From Pseudomonas fluorescens (GTDB taxonomy: Bacteria > Pseudomonadota > Gammaproteobacteria > Pseudomonadales > Pseudomonadaceae): a stretch of 64,000 nt of DNA. The stretch lies in assembly GCF_001708445.1 (NCBI RefSeq), contig NZ_CP015637.1, forward strand, positions 3,287,001-3,351,000, written 5' to 3'. A program made the translations under genes and the position numbers. Positions within the stretch are counted from its first letter, which is position 1, and every line of letters starts with the position of its first letter. Shown here one piece after another: positions 9,282 to 20,200 of this stretch. The notes under the pieces were generated by a model. That model was not told the origin of the DNA, searched no databases, and saw only the letters and a program-made list of their open reading frames with translations.

Positions 9282-9514
9282 AAGCAATCGGCCTCTAAGC
9301 ACTTAGCTGTCTTACAGGCTCGATGAGAGTGGCGAGTGCCAAGCGTCTTACTGTTCCTTCAGTTCCGTAAAACATTGGAAACAGTTTAGACCGCTTTGTC
9401 ATGGGTTATAACCCTTGGGCACTGCCGCACGTCTTGTCATCGCTTAACCTGCGTGGGAAGGGTTAGAGCGAGATTCATGCCACTTTGTTTAACTTAATTA
9501 AACTCCTTATAAAT

Positions 9515-9548
9515 CAATGGCTGTTTTTAACACGCAAAACAGCCATTG
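9515..9548 (-). terminator. Candidate terminator of lldD
   Basis: A thirteen-base-pair perfect stem CAATGGCTGTTTT / AAAACAGCCATTG (9515-9527 and 9536-9548) with an eight-base loop, fifteen bases beyond the lldD stop. The stem itself carries the T-rich tract on the minus strand. The rest of 9303-9514, upstream of the GGDEF gene, is AT-richer spacer with no other feature that I can support. Confidence 0.6.
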
Positions 9549-9562
9549 CCGTATGGCGCCGG

Positions 9563-10705
9563 TTATTTGGCAGGCTGAACCAGCGTGCTGGGGTCAATCT
9601 GGTCGATCGCGGTGACGCCCGTCAGCGTCATGGCCACGCGCATCTCCTTGGCGAAGATATCCAGCAGGTTCTCCACGCCAGACTGGCCCTCGGCGGCCAG
9701 CGCATACGCCGTCGAGCGTCCCAGCAGGCAAGCCTTGGCCCCCAGGGCGAGCATGCGCACCACGTCGAGCCCGGAGCGAATGCCGGAGTCCACCAGCACC
9801 GTCAAGTCATCGCCCACTGCCTGGGCAATCGGTGGCAACGCCTTGGTGGTGGACAGCACGCCATCCAGCTGACGCCCGCCGTGGTTGGACACCACGATGC
9901 CATCGGCGCCGAAACTCACCGCATCCTTGGCGTCCTGCGGGTCGAGGATGCCCTTGATGATCATCGGGCCTTTCCAGAATTCGCGAATCCACTCCAGGTC
10001 TTTCCAACTGATCGAGGGGTCGAAATTGTTCGCCAGCCAGCCCACGTAATCTTCCAGGGTGGTGGGTTTGCCCAGGTACGTGGAGATATTGCCCAGATCG
10101 TGAGGGCGGCCGAGCAAGCCGACATCCAATGCCCATTGCGGTTTGGTCACGGCCTGCAACATCCGCCGCGTCGATGCATACGGCCCGGACATGCCCGAGT
10201 GCGCATCGCGGTAGCGTGCGCCTGGGGTGGGCATGTCGACGGTGAACACCAGAGTTGTCACGCCGGCGGCCTGTGCCCGTTCCAGGGCATTGCGCATAAA
10301 ACCGCGATCCTTGAGCACATAGAGCTGGAACCAGATCGCTTGCGGGCTCTGGGAGGCCACTTCTTCGATCGAACACACCGACACCGTCGATAAGCAAAAC
10401 GGGATGCCTTTGTTCGCCGCTGCCTTGGCGGCCTGCACTTCTCCGCGTCGCGCGTACATACCGGTCAGGCCCACTGGGCTGAGGATGACGGGCATAGCCA
10501 GTTCCTGGCCGAAGACGCGGGTCTTCAAACTCAAGTTATCAACGTTGCGCAAGATGCGCTGGCGCAGGCCGATCTCGGCCAGGTCCGAGCCGTTGGCGCG
10601 CATTGTGTGCTCGGCGTAGGCGCCACCATCGATATAGTCGAACAGAAAGCGCGGCAGCTTGCGCTTGGCGGCTGCGCGGTAATCGGCAGCAGACGAGATG
10701 ATCAT
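9563..10705 (-). CDS. lldD: FMN-dependent L-lactate dehydrogenase LldD
   Basis: 380 residues, full family length. It has the alpha-hydroxyacid oxidase FMN barrel: N-terminal [22 protein letters not shown], the active-site block [11 protein letters not shown] with the proton-accepting His and substrate-binding Arg, and [14 protein letters not shown] / [10 protein letters not shown] for FMN phosphate. It oxidises L-lactate to pyruvate and feeds electrons to the quinone pool at the inner membrane. No lactate permease or lldR lies beside it. Instead a LysR regulator is divergently transcribed across a 100-base gap with a palindrome. Confidence 0.93.
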   Translation of the reverse strand: MIISSAADYRAAAKRKLPRFLFDYIDGGAYAEHTMRANGSDLAEIGLRQRILRNVDNLSLKTRVFGQELAMPVILSPVGLTGMYARRGEVQAAKAAANKGIPFCLSTVSVCSIEEVASQSPQAIWFQLYVLKDRGFMRNALERAQAAGVTTLVFTVDMPTPGARYRDAHSGMSGPYASTRRMLQAVTKPQWALDVGLLGRPHDLGNISTYLGKPTTLEDYVGWLANNFDPSISWKDLEWIREFWKGPMIIKGILDPQDAKDAVSFGADGIVVSNHGGRQLDGVLSTTKALPPIAQAVGDDLTVLVDSGIRSGLDVVRMLALGAKACLLGRSTAYALAAEGQSGVENLLDIFAKEMRVAMTLTGVTAIDQIDPSTLVQPAK

Positions 10706-10756
10706 TTAGGGTGACTCCACGGGCAAGGTGGCGCCACGATAAGCAAACATCTGGCA

Positions 10757-10777
10757 TGATAAAAACAACTTTTATCA
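10757..10777. promoter_or_regulatory. Perfect palindrome between lldD and lysR (candidate LysR operator)
   Basis: TGATAAAA (10757-10764), a five-base spacer ACAAC, then TTTTATCA (10770-10777): a perfect eight-base inverted repeat in the divergent promoter region, AT-rich against a GC-rich background. Size, symmetry and position fit the operator of the adjacent LysR protein. Binding is inferred. Confidence 0.65.
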
Positions 10778-10805
10778 CTACTACCCAGTCGCTAAAGGAA
10801 TGCTG

Positions 10806-11693
10806 ATGAACCTGCGCACATTGCGTGCCTTTGTCGAAGTGGTGCGCCAGGGAGGGTTCTCCCAAGCGGCCGATGTGGTGTCCCTGACCCAATCCACGGT
10901 GAGCAAGGCGGTCAAGACCCTGGAGGAGGAACTCGGCGCGCCACTGCTCAATCGCCTTGGCCACCGGAACGAACTCACCGCCGCCGGCGAAATTGCCTAC
11001 CGCCGTGCCCTGGTGCTGCTTGCCGAGCACCATGACCTCGTTGCCGAGATCAACGACTTGCGCGGCCTCAAGCGCGGTGTGCTGCGCATCGGCCTGCCGC
11101 CGGTAGGATGTGGCGTGCTGTTCGCTGCGATGTTCACCACCTATCGCAGTCGCTATCCAGACATCGATATCGAACTGACCGAGCACGGCAGCAAGACACT
11201 GCGCGAATGCCTGGAAGCCGGTGAGGTCGACCTGGCGGCCCTGCTGCTGCCGGTGGACGAGGGTTTCGATTACCAGCCTGTGCGTCATGAACCACTGATG
11301 GCGGTACTGCCCATGGGCCACTCACTGGCCCGGCACACTCGCATCGATTTCACCGACCTGGCGGATTCACCCTTCATCCTGTTCGAAGCCGGCTTCGCCC
11401 TGAACGCATTGATCATGGCTGCCTGCGAGCGCAAGGGCGTAACGCCCCGAGTCACCGCCCGCAGTGGCCAGATCGACTTTATCGTCGACCTGGTAGCGGC
11501 CGGCCTGGGCGTCGCGTTCCTGCCCCGCATGCTGGCGCACAAGCACCAACACGCCGGCATCGCCTTGATCCCCCTGGACGAGCCCCACACCGACTGGCAC
11601 ATCGCCCTGGCTTGGCGCGCCAGTGCCCACCTGCCACCGGCGGCACGCGCGTGGCTGGATTTGGCCAAGGAAATGGCCAGCCCGACGCAGTAG
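10806..11693 (+). CDS. LysR-family transcriptional regulator, divergent from lldD
   Basis: 295 residues from the ATG at 10806; AAAGGA sits six bases before it, whereas it directly abuts the alternative ATG at 10800. The N-terminal winged helix-turn-helix (about 1-60, GGFSQAADVVSLTQSTVSKAVKTLEEELG) is followed by a LysR substrate-binding domain (about 90-290). Its position suggests control of lldD, probably with lactate or a related hydroxyacid as co-inducer. It is a different family from the GntR-type LldR found in E. coli. Confidence 0.9.
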   Translation: MNLRTLRAFVEVVRQGGFSQAADVVSLTQSTVSKAVKTLEEELGAPLLNRLGHRNELTAAGEIAYRRALVLLAEHHDLVAEINDLRGLKRGVLRIGLPPVGCGVLFAAMFTTYRSRYPDIDIELTEHGSKTLRECLEAGEVDLAALLLPVDEGFDYQPVRHEPLMAVLPMGHSLARHTRIDFTDLADSPFILFEAGFALNALIMAACERKGVTPRVTARSGQIDFIVDLVAAGLGVAFLPRMLAHKHQHAGIALIPLDEPHTDWHIALAWRASAHLPPAARAWLDLAKEMASPTQ

Positions 11694-11740
11694 GGCGTCA
11701 CCGGTCATCCGAATGAAACCGGCCAAATGCTACGTAATGC

Positions 11741-11768
11741 TTGACTTCTCCTTTTCAATCAGTAACAT
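11741..11768 (+). promoter_or_regulatory. Promoter of tRNA-Asn
   Basis: TTGACT (11741-11746), a 16-base spacer, and TAACAT (11763-11768) match sigma-70 -35 and -10 elements and end ten bases before the first tRNA base. Confidence 0.65.
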
Positions 11769-11777
11769 ACGGCGCAT

Positions 11778-11853
11778 TCCGCGATAGCTCAGTTGGTAGA
11801 GCAAATGACTGTTAATCATTGGGTCCCTGGTTCGAGTCCAGGTCGTGGAGCCA
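11778..11853 (+). tRNA. tRNA-Asn (anticodon GTT)
   Basis: 76 bases ending in encoded CCA. The acceptor stem TCCGCGA pairs with TCGTGGA. The D-arm GCTCAGTTGGTAGAGC, anticodon loop with GTT and T-arm GGTTCGAGTCC are all normal. The promoter lies at 11741 and a terminator at 11863. Bases 11800-11853 recur at 30429-30482 in a copy lacking the 5' part, marking this gene as the probable integration target of the island to its right. Confidence 0.97.
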
Positions 11854-11890
11854 GATAGAGAAAGCCTGCAGCGATGCAGGCTTTTTTTTG
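11800..11890 (+). repeat. Left copy of a 91-base direct repeat (candidate attL)
   Basis: The 3' 54 bases of tRNA-Asn plus its terminator are repeated at 30429-30519 without insertions or deletions in the tRNA part, with four mismatches over 54 bases. Tyrosine integrases of ICEs and islands commonly use the 3' half of a tRNA gene as attachment core, so this copy, in the intact gene, is the likely regenerated end. Weaker similarity continues about 14 bases beyond each copy. Confidence 0.75.
11863..11889 (+). terminator. Terminator of tRNA-Asn
   Basis: AGCCTGCA / TGCAGGCT (11863-11870 and 11875-11882) with tetraloop GCGA and a run of eight T (11882-11889). A near-identical hairpin follows the tRNA remnant at 30429. 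Confidence 0.9.
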
Positions 11891-11974
11891 CCTTGGATTT
11901 GGCCGGGGTGATCAAAGCGCACAGCGTGACCAGCATGACGCCGTCTCTAATCCTATGATTCAGAGGTCAGTACC

Positions 11975-12392
11975 ATGAAAGTCGCAGCAGTCGTTTCAAC
12001 CAAAGGCGGGCCGGGTAAGACCACGGTGGGCGCCAATCCAGGTGCGTTCTGCGCCGATGCAGGGATTCGTACCCTGTTCATTGATCCATTCCAGTGATCC
12101 GTTCAATCAGCTGGGAAATTTGTTGCTCCATGCTGCTGACGGGTGCCTTCGTCTCAAGAACCTGTTGCCGGCTTTCGAGCAGGACTTTGATCTGATTTTG
12201 ATCGATACCCAAGGAGCACGCTCCATTGTGTTGGAGATGGCCTTGCTTGGGGCACAAATGGCTACTTCCCCATCCCCCCCCGATATGCTGACTGCCCTAC
12301 AGGGCGCAGGTGTTCAAGTGCTGCTACTGGTGCCGACCGTGCCGCATGAAGCCTTTGAGTGGGATTCTGTGATTTCTTGCTTAAGTACATGA
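11975..12392 (+). pseudogene. Broken ParA/Soj-type partition ATPase
   Basis: From the ATG at 11975 the frame gives 40 residues with the ParA deviant Walker A (STKGGPGKTT, where GGVGKTT is usual) and LFIDPFQ, then stops at TGA 12095. Another frame carries a later ParA segment, FDLILIDTQGA ... MATSPSPPDMLTALQGAG, running to 12392. The parts between (Walker A' to the central helix) are missing or out of frame, and the C-terminal half is absent. A functional ParA is about 260-290 residues. It is best read as a scar of the element that delivered the island. Confidence 0.8.
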
Positions 12393-12461
12393 TGTTAAAC
12401 AGCTTAATTTTTCAGGCTGAAACTGATCATGTGTCGCAGCTGAACAAAGTTATACATTTAA

Positions 12462-12490
12462 TTGACGCCACTAAAACGCCACCATAAGAT
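12462..12490 (+). promoter_or_regulatory. Candidate promoter of cdiBA
   Basis: TTGACG (12462-12467), a 17-base spacer, TAAGAT (12485-12490): a good sigma-70 pair ending 43 bases before the cdiB start. Nothing else in 12393-12533 looks like a gene. Confidence 0.6.
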
Positions 12491-12533
12491 CGCCGCAAAT
12501 TGATGGCATAGTGCCATGTAGAGGGATCTAGCA

Positions 12534-14255
12534 ATGTGGCGTTCGGTACCCCGGACCAGGCTCAGTCTGCTGTCCGCTTTTTTTTGCCTGGGTTTCGCCG
12601 GGACGGCTCAAGGTGCGACCCCGCAGGATACGCCGGGCGTCACTGATCTGATCCGTGATCGTCAGGATCGCCTGCTCGAAGAGCAACAGCGCCGCCTCGA
12701 AGAACTCAAGGACCTGCCCGGCAAAGCCGCCGCGCCTGCCAAACCGACGGCGCCGGCGGACACCCGCTGCTTTGCCATCAACACCATCGAACTCATCGGC
12801 GCCGACGCGCTGTCCGAAGGCGAGCGTGATCGCCTGCTCAAGCCCTATATCGGCCAGTGCCTCGGCGTACCGCAGCTCAATGATCTGCTCAAGGTCATCA
12901 CCGACTACTACCTGGCCAAAGGTCTGGTCACCAGTCGCGCCTACCTGCCGCAACAGAACCTCTCCAGCGGCAATCTCAAAGTGCAGGTGGTGGAAGGGCG
13001 TCTGGAAGGCATGAAGGGCGCCGAGGGCAGCGGTATCACCGATCGCCAGCTGTTTATGAGCTTCCCAGGCAAACCAGGCGCTCTGCTCAACCTGCGCGAG
13101 ATCGAGCAGATGGTCGACCAACTGAACCGCCTGCCATCGAACCAGACGCAGATGGAATTGGCCCCCGGCAAAGAAGTGGGCGGCAGCGAAGTGCTGGTCA
13201 AAAACACCCCGCAGAAACCCTGGCGCGTCGGCCTGTCACGCCACAATGGCGGCCAACGCAGCACCGGTGAACAGCAGTGGGGTGCGAGCCTCGATTGGGA
13301 CAATCCGCTGGGCCTGGCCGACCAACTCTCGCTGCGCGGCGGCCACGATGCGATCAGCGATCACCAGAAAACCTCGCGTAACTCGATGCTCAACTACAGC
13401 CTGCCGTTCGGCTGGTGGAACTTCAATTACACCTACAGCGAAAGCGAATACCGCTCGCTGGCCCAGGCCAGCGGCTTCAACTTCAAGCAATCGGGCGACA
13501 GCCAAAACCACCAACTGCGCCTGGAGCGGGTGATCCACCGCGACGCCCTGAGCAAAACCTCCCTGAGCACCGGTGTGGCCTACCTGCGCACCAACAATTT
13601 CATCGAAGACAGCAAACTCGCCCTGAGCAGCAACCGCCTCAGCGAAGCCCAATTTGGCATCAACCACGGTCGACGCATTGGCGGTTCGTTCCTCAACATC
13701 GACCTGGGCATGCAGGACGGCATCGGCGCCTTCGACGCCCAGGCCAACCACAACCCGCGCCCCGGCCAGGCCGATGCGCGCTATCGCAAATACACCGCGA
13801 CCCTGAGCTACCTGTACCCGTTCAAGCTGTGGGGCGAGTCGTTCAGTTTCAGCAGCCTGATGACCGGCCAGCGCAGCGAAGACGTGCTGTTCAGCCCGCA
13901 ACGCATGAGCCTGGGCGGGCAGTCGTCGATTCGTGGCTACAAGGATCAAAGCCTGTCCGGCGACAGCGGCGGCTACTGGCGCAACGACCTGCGCTGGAGC
14001 CGCCCGGTGACCTGGGCCTGGATGCAGCCGGTGTTCAGCGAATACGGCACCAGCCTCGGCTACGACCAGGGCGTGATCAGCCATGGCCGCTACAACGCCG
14101 AACAGCACGGGCGCATGACCAGCAACTCCGTGGACTTGTTCGCGCGCGGCCAGAACGTCGCCGCCACGGTGACCTTTGCACACTCTTTGGAACGCCCGGG
14201 GCCGATCACTGAACGTGAAGCGCCGATCTATTTCCGCCTGGATTTCTTTCTTTAA
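12534..14255 (+). CDS. cdiB: CdiB, outer-membrane two-partner secretion transporter (ShlB/FhaC family)
   Basis: 573 residues. A signal peptide ends near AQGA (about 27). It is followed by a charged helix (RDRQDRLLEEQQRRLEELKD), two POTRA domains (about 70-240) and a 16-strand Omp85-like barrel. The barrel keeps the L6-loop motif, here SIRGY (VRGY in FhaC), in the block MSLGGQSSIRGYKDQSLSG, and ends in an outer-membrane C-terminus FRLDFFL with terminal aromatic/hydrophobic residues. It would recognise the TPS domain of the following CdiA and export it unfolded. The start ATG has AGAGGG upstream. cdiA begins 33 bases after the stop: order cdiB-A-I, the E. coli-type arrangement. Confidence 0.95.
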   Translation: MWRSVPRTRLSLLSAFFCLGFAGTAQGATPQDTPGVTDLIRDRQDRLLEEQQRRLEELKDLPGKAAAPAKPTAPADTRCFAINTIELIGADALSEGERDRLLKPYIGQCLGVPQLNDLLKVITDYYLAKGLVTSRAYLPQQNLSSGNLKVQVVEGRLEGMKGAEGSGITDRQLFMSFPGKPGALLNLREIEQMVDQLNRLPSNQTQMELAPGKEVGGSEVLVKNTPQKPWRVGLSRHNGGQRSTGEQQWGASLDWDNPLGLADQLSLRGGHDAISDHQKTSRNSMLNYSLPFGWWNFNYTYSESEYRSLAQASGFNFKQSGDSQNHQLRLERVIHRDALSKTSLSTGVAYLRTNNFIEDSKLALSSNRLSEAQFGINHGRRIGGSFLNIDLGMQDGIGAFDAQANHNPRPGQADARYRKYTATLSYLYPFKLWGESFSFSSLMTGQRSEDVLFSPQRMSLGGQSSIRGYKDQSLSGDSGGYWRNDLRWSRPVTWAWMQPVFSEYGTSLGYDQGVISHGRYNAEQHGRMTSNSVDLFARGQNVAATVTFAHSLERPGPITEREAPIYFRLDFFL

Positions 14256-14288
14256 ATTTTTACTGCCCCTCGGGCATCGAGAAAACAC

Positions 14289-17200
14289 ATGGACGTTCGC
14301 CAGTTCGCCTTCCTCGCGCGCCAACCTTCTGCGGCCTTGAAAAGTCGTTCCAACTTCCTGGGGTTGCCCAAGCGTGGCTTGGCGTTGGTGCTGGCCAACG
14401 CGATGTTCTGGCAACCGTTGCTGGCCCAGGCGGACGGGATTGTGGTCAGCGCGCCGGGGACGACGCTCGGTCAGGCGGGCAATGGCGTGCCTATCGTCAA
14501 TATCGCGGCGCCCAATGGCAACGGGCTGTCGCATAACCAATTCCAGGATTACAACGTCGGCCAGCAGGGCGTGATCCTCAACAACGCGACCGGTCGGACC
14601 CAGTCGACCCAGTTGGGCGGGATCATCCTCGGCAACCAGAACCTCAACGGCACAGCAGCCAGCGTGATCCTCAACGAGGTCAACGGCGGCAGCCCGAGTC
14701 AGTTGCGCGGGTACACCGAAGTGGCGGGGCAATCGGCCCACGTGATCGTTGCCAACCCGTACGGTGTCACCTGCGACGGCTGTGGCTTCATCAACACCCC
14801 ACAGGCCACGCTGACCACCGGCAAGGCCGTCATCGAAAACGGCCAGATCACTCGCTACCAAGTCGACCAGGGCAGCGTCGCCATCGAAGGCGCCGGCCTG
14901 AATGCCAGCAACGTCGACCAGTTCGAAATCATCACCCGCTCGGCCAAGATCAACGCTGAGATCCAGGCCAAGAACCTGACGATCATTGCCGGTGCCAATG
15001 ACGTCGACGCGAAAACCCTCAAGGCGACTGCCCGCGCCGCCGATCCGGCGAGCAAACCGCAACTGGCCATCGACTCCTCGGCCCTGGGCGGCATGTATGC
15101 CGGCGCGATCAAGCTGGTCAGCAGTGAAGCCGGTGTCGGGGTGAAACTCGACGGCAAGATGGTCGCCAGCAGCGGCGATATGCAATTGGATGCCAGCGGC
15201 AACCTTAGCCTGGTTGATACGGCGGCGGCCGGCGCGGTCAACATCAAGGCCGACAACCTGCAAGCCAAGGGGCCGGTCTATGCCGGCACTACCCTGGACG
15301 TGAAAACCCAAGGCGACCTGACCAGTCAGAACAACCTTGTCGCCAAGGACCGCATCACGCTCACCAGCGGCGGCCAGTTGCGCAATAACGGAATCATCGA
15401 AAGCGGGGTCAATGCCGATAACACCCGTAATGCCACGGGCGATGTCAGCATCAGTGCACAGAGCCTCAACAACACTGGCAAGAACATCATCGCCAGTCGT
15501 GACCTGGTTGTTAACGCAACGCAGACCCTGACCAACCAGGGTGGCACGCTCAGCGGACAAACCACCACCCTCAATGCCCAGACTCTGGACAATCAGAACA
15601 ACGGGCGTGTGCTGAGTGTCAGCGCGCTGAAGGTTACGGCCGATGAGGTGTTCAATACCCTGGGCGTGATCACCAGCAGCGGTGACTTGACGGCCAATGT
15701 CGGGCACTTGAACAACCACAACGGCGAGCTTTCCAGCGCCGGTAACACCACGGTGAATGCTTCCTCGCTGGATAACAGCGATGGTCAGGTGACTGGTGAC
15801 GTTGCGCTGAATATCGGCTTGATCGGCGCCCTGAACAACCAGAACGGGGTGTTGGGGTCCGGTCAGCGTGTGAGCATCACTGCCGCCAGCCTGGACAACA
15901 GCCATAACGGCAGCCTTGTCAGCGATGGCGGCTTGACCGCCCGCATTGCGGGCCTGTTCGATAACCAGAACGGTGACCTCAGCGCCAAAGGCGCGGTCGA
16001 CCTGCAGACTGGCAGCCTCGATAACCGTAATGGCAGCCTGTCCGGCAAGGACCGACTGACGCTGCGCAGCGACTCGCTGGACAACCGCACCGGTAACGTA
16101 CGTGCCACCAATGACCTGCAACTGAATGTCGGGCAACTCGATAACCGCCAAAAAGGGCTGCTCAACAGTCAGGCGGCGATCAATTTCACGGGCACTCAAC
16201 TGGACAACCGCGGTGGGTTGTTGAGCGCAGTCGGGCCGATGCGTCTGGACGCCGCCAGTACCGATAACGGCGGCGGTCGTATTGCCAGCCAAACCAATCT
16301 GATCGCCAATGTTGCGCAGTTCGCCAACCAGGGGGGCGAACTGGTCGCTCAGGGCGCGTTGACCCTGAACGGCAAGGTACTGGATAACCGTGGCGGTGGT
16401 CTGGTAGGCGCCACAAAAGCGCTGCAACTCAACGTCGATGCAGTGGACAACCGTGGCGGGGAAATCTCCAGCGCCGTCGATGTCAGCCTGCAAGGCTCGC
16501 AACTGAACAACAGTGATAACGGCAAGATCCTCGCCGGTACCGATCTGGCCCTGCGCGTGGCACAGATCATCAACCAGACCAAAGGCCAACTGTTCAGCAA
16601 GGGCGCGACCACGGTTGTCGGACAGAGCCTGGACAACAGCGGTGGCAACCTTGTCACTCAGCAAGGTCTGGATATTCGCCTCGATAATGCCCTGAGCAAC
16701 GTCGCCGGTCTGATCAGCAGTGAAGGAACCCTGGCGGTCAATGCAGGCAGTCTCGACAGCACTGGTGGTAACTTGTCGAGTGCCGGCGCGCTGGCGCTGA
16801 CCACCAAGGGCGTGTTGAAAAATCAGGGCGGCTCGATCAGTACCGACGGCACCCTGACCCTCAATAGCGCCATCCTCGACAACAGCCGAAAAGGCCAGAT
16901 CAGCGGTAAGAATGCGACGGTTGTGACAACCGGTGTGTTCGACAATACCCAGGCCGGGCAATTGATCAGCGGCGACACCCTTGACCTGAGCGCGACTCAG
17001 GTGAGCAACGGTGTTGCCAGCCGGATTGCCAGCGACAAGGCGTTGACCGCCAGCGTCACCGGTTTTGATCAGCAGGGCGGTCAACTGTTCAGCAAAACCT
17101 CCCTGAGCCTGGACCTGAATCAGGGGCAGTTGAACAACCAGAACGGCTTGATCAACGCGCCGTTGCTGATGCTGAAAAACCTCAAGGACATCAACAATCA

Positions 17201-20200
17201 GGGCGGTGAAATCTCCAGTGCCCAGGCATTCGCGCTGGACGCTCGTAACCTCGATAACGGCAACGGCAAGTTGATCAGCAATCAGGGCCTGACCCTGCGC
17301 CTCGAACAATGGCTGACCAGCGTCAAGGGCCTGATTTCCGCCCAGACCCTGGACCTGCAGAGCGCCCGTCTGGACAACACGGGTGGTCTGATCAGCAGCC
17401 GCGGCACCCTCGGGGTAACGGTAGGCGGTCAGGTCGTCAACCAGGGCGGCACCCTGATTGCAGACGGGGATATGCAGATCAGCGCTGACAGCCTGGACAA
17501 CAGCGATGGCGGTCAGGTAGTTGCGCAGGGCGCGCTGGCGCTGACAGTCGATCATGTCATCAACCGCGCCAAAGGCCTTTTGTCGGGCAAGACTGACCTG
17601 ACGTTGATCGGGCAGGATCTCGACAACAGCGGCGGCTCGCTGTTGAGCCAGAAAAACCTCAAGGCCGGACTCTCCGGCGATCTGACCAACAGCCAAGGCC
17701 TGTTGAGTGCTGAAGGCCGGTTGGACGTGACCGCAGCCAGCCTGAGCAATACCCTCGGCAGCCTGTCTGCGGCAGGACCGCTGACGCTGACCACCACAGG
17801 CGTCGTGCTGAACCAAGGCGGTGTGATCGTTACCGATGCCGGTCTCGTGCTCAACAGTGCCAGCCTCGATAACAGCAACAAAGGCAGCATCAGCAGCAAA
17901 GGTGCGGTGCGCGTGAACACCGGTGTGCTGGATAACAGCCACAACGGGCGGCTGAACAGTGGCGACACGCTGGACCTGACGGCTACCCAACTGACCAACC
18001 AGGACAGCGGTCGAATTGCCAGTTCCGGCGCCCTGACCGCAAACGTCACTGGCCTGGATCAACAGGGCGGTCAACTGTTCAGCAACACCGCCCTGACGCT
18101 GGACGTGAACCGGGGTCAACTGAATAACCAGAACGGGTTGATCAGCGCGCCGTTGCTGATGCTCAAGAATCTCACCGACATCAACAACGATGGCGGTGAA
18201 ATCTCCAGTGTCCAAGCGTTCAACGTGACGGCTCGCAGCCTGAACAACAGCAATGGCAAGTTGCTGAGCAATCAGGCCCTGACCCTGCGCGTCGATCAGG
18301 CGCTGGCCAACCTCAAAGGGCTGATAGCTGCCGCCACACTCGACGTCAAGGCCGGCAGCCTGGACAACAGCGGCGGCACGCTGACCAGTCGTGCCAATCT
18401 GGACGTGAACCTCGACGGCCTTCTGAATAACCAGAATAAGGGCCTGATCAACGCCACCAACGGCCTGACCATTAACAGCCGCGGTATCAATAACCAGAGC
18501 GGTTCACTGTTGGGCAGCGCAATTGCCATCGATTTTGGTGCGGCCACAGCAGACCTGGACAACAGCGGCGGCCTGATCACCACCGCCGGCGTGTTGAGCA
18601 TTCAGCACTTACGCGACCTGAGTAACCGCAACGGCGAAATCTCCAGCACGCAAAGCCTCGACCTCAGCGCGCGGGCACTCGACAACACGGGGGGGAAGCT
18701 GATCAGCAGCAACGTGCTGACAGTGAATGCCGACGCCGTGCAAAACCTCGGTGGCTTGCTGTCCGGCTGGCAGGGCCTGAGCCTGACCAGCAACAACCTG
18801 GATAACCGCAACAAAGGTACGCTGTCGAGCCGCGATGGCGATGTTTCCGTTGCGGTCAGCGGTGCGGTACTCAATAGCGGCGAAGGCGCAATCGTCAGCC
18901 GCAAAAACCTCAGTCTCAACGCCGTGGACCTGGATAACAGCAACGGTGGTGTGATCTCCAGTGGCGGCGCCCAGACCCTGACCCTCAGCGGTCTGCTGAA
19001 AAACGCCCAAGGCGGTTTGATCGACAGCGATGCGGCGCTGGTGATTCAGGCGATGACGCTGGGGAATGCCGGCGGCACCGTCAACGCCCAGCAGGGCCTT
19101 AGCTTCACCGGCACCGCGCTGGATAACACCGGTGGCAATCTGGTCGGCAACGCGGCAGTGACCCTCGACTTGCTCGGCGTGCTGACCAACACCAATGGCA
19201 AACTGGCCAGCGTCGGCCCGCTGCGGGTTCAGCGCTCAACGCAAATCGATAACCAGGGCGGCCAGCTCGCCAGCCAAGGCTTGATGACGCTGCTCACCGG
19301 CGGCCTGGACAATCGTAATCGGGGCACCGTTGCGGCTAACGATCTGCTGACGATCACTACACCGGGCGTGGTGCAGAACGACGCCGACGGCCTGATCTAC
19401 AGCCAGAGCGGTGACCTGCAAGTCCAGGCCGGCAGCCTCAGCAATGGCAAAGGCACGCTGCAAAGTCAGGGCGCGCTGACCCTTACCACAGGCGCGGATA
19501 TCAATAACCAGAGTGGCCGGATCATCGCCAAGACCGGCGACCTGAGCGTCTCCGCCGGCAATGTCGATAACCGCGGCGGCGTGCTCTCCAGCCTGCAATC
19601 GGCCTTCACTGCTCAGCTCACCGGCGTGCTGAAAAATGGCTATGACCTGAACAATAACCGTCAGGGTGGCGTGACCCAGGCACAGCGCTTGAATCTGACC
19701 GCCTTGGGTGGCATCGATAACTACGGCGGGCGAGTGTCGGCGCAAAGCGGTGACGCGATCATCACCACCGGCAACTTCGACAACCGTAACGGTGGCCTGT
19801 ACGCCAAAGGCAAGATCAACGTCACCGGCAACGATTTTGACAACAGCGGCGACAACGATGGCCAGATTGCCGGTCAGCAGATCGACCTCAACCTCAGTGG
19901 CGCACTGAACAACCGGCTGGGCATCATCGAAAGCGACAGCACCCTGGCAATCAAGGCCGCGAGCCTCGATAACCAGACCGGCCAACTGCGTGTTCTGGGC
20001 GGCAGCGGTAAAACCGACTTCCAGATTGGCGGGCTGTTTGACAACCGCAATGGCACCCTGGAAAGCGCCAACACCAACCTGAGCCTGGCGGCAGGAGGCT
20101 TTCTCAATGATGGCGGCAGCTTGCTGCATGTGGGCGACGGCACGTTCGATATCTCTACCGCCAACGTCACGGGCGCCGGCGGCTCGATTGTCACTCGCGG

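Noticed and set aside
11730..11936. Small minus-strand frame across tRNA-Asn (product containing TTWTRTRDPMINSHLLYQLSYRG)
   Set aside because: Well-known false protein produced by reading tRNA genes backwards. The same applies to 30332-30568 over the tRNA remnant.
12042..12392. Independent 116-residue protein
   Set aside because: Its recognisable part is the middle of ParA (LILIDTQGA ... SPSPPDMLTA), continuing the broken gene that starts at 11975.
13236..18215. 1659-codon open frame on the minus strand
   Set aside because: It is antisense to cdiB/cdiA. The repetitive LDNxxG codons of the beta-helix keep the opposite strand free of stops. Its product is low-complexity with no domain.
14289..20000. 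CRISPR-like periodic repeats
   Set aside because: The short repeats are coding beta-helix repeats of CdiA with varying DNA, not identical direct repeats with unique spacers.
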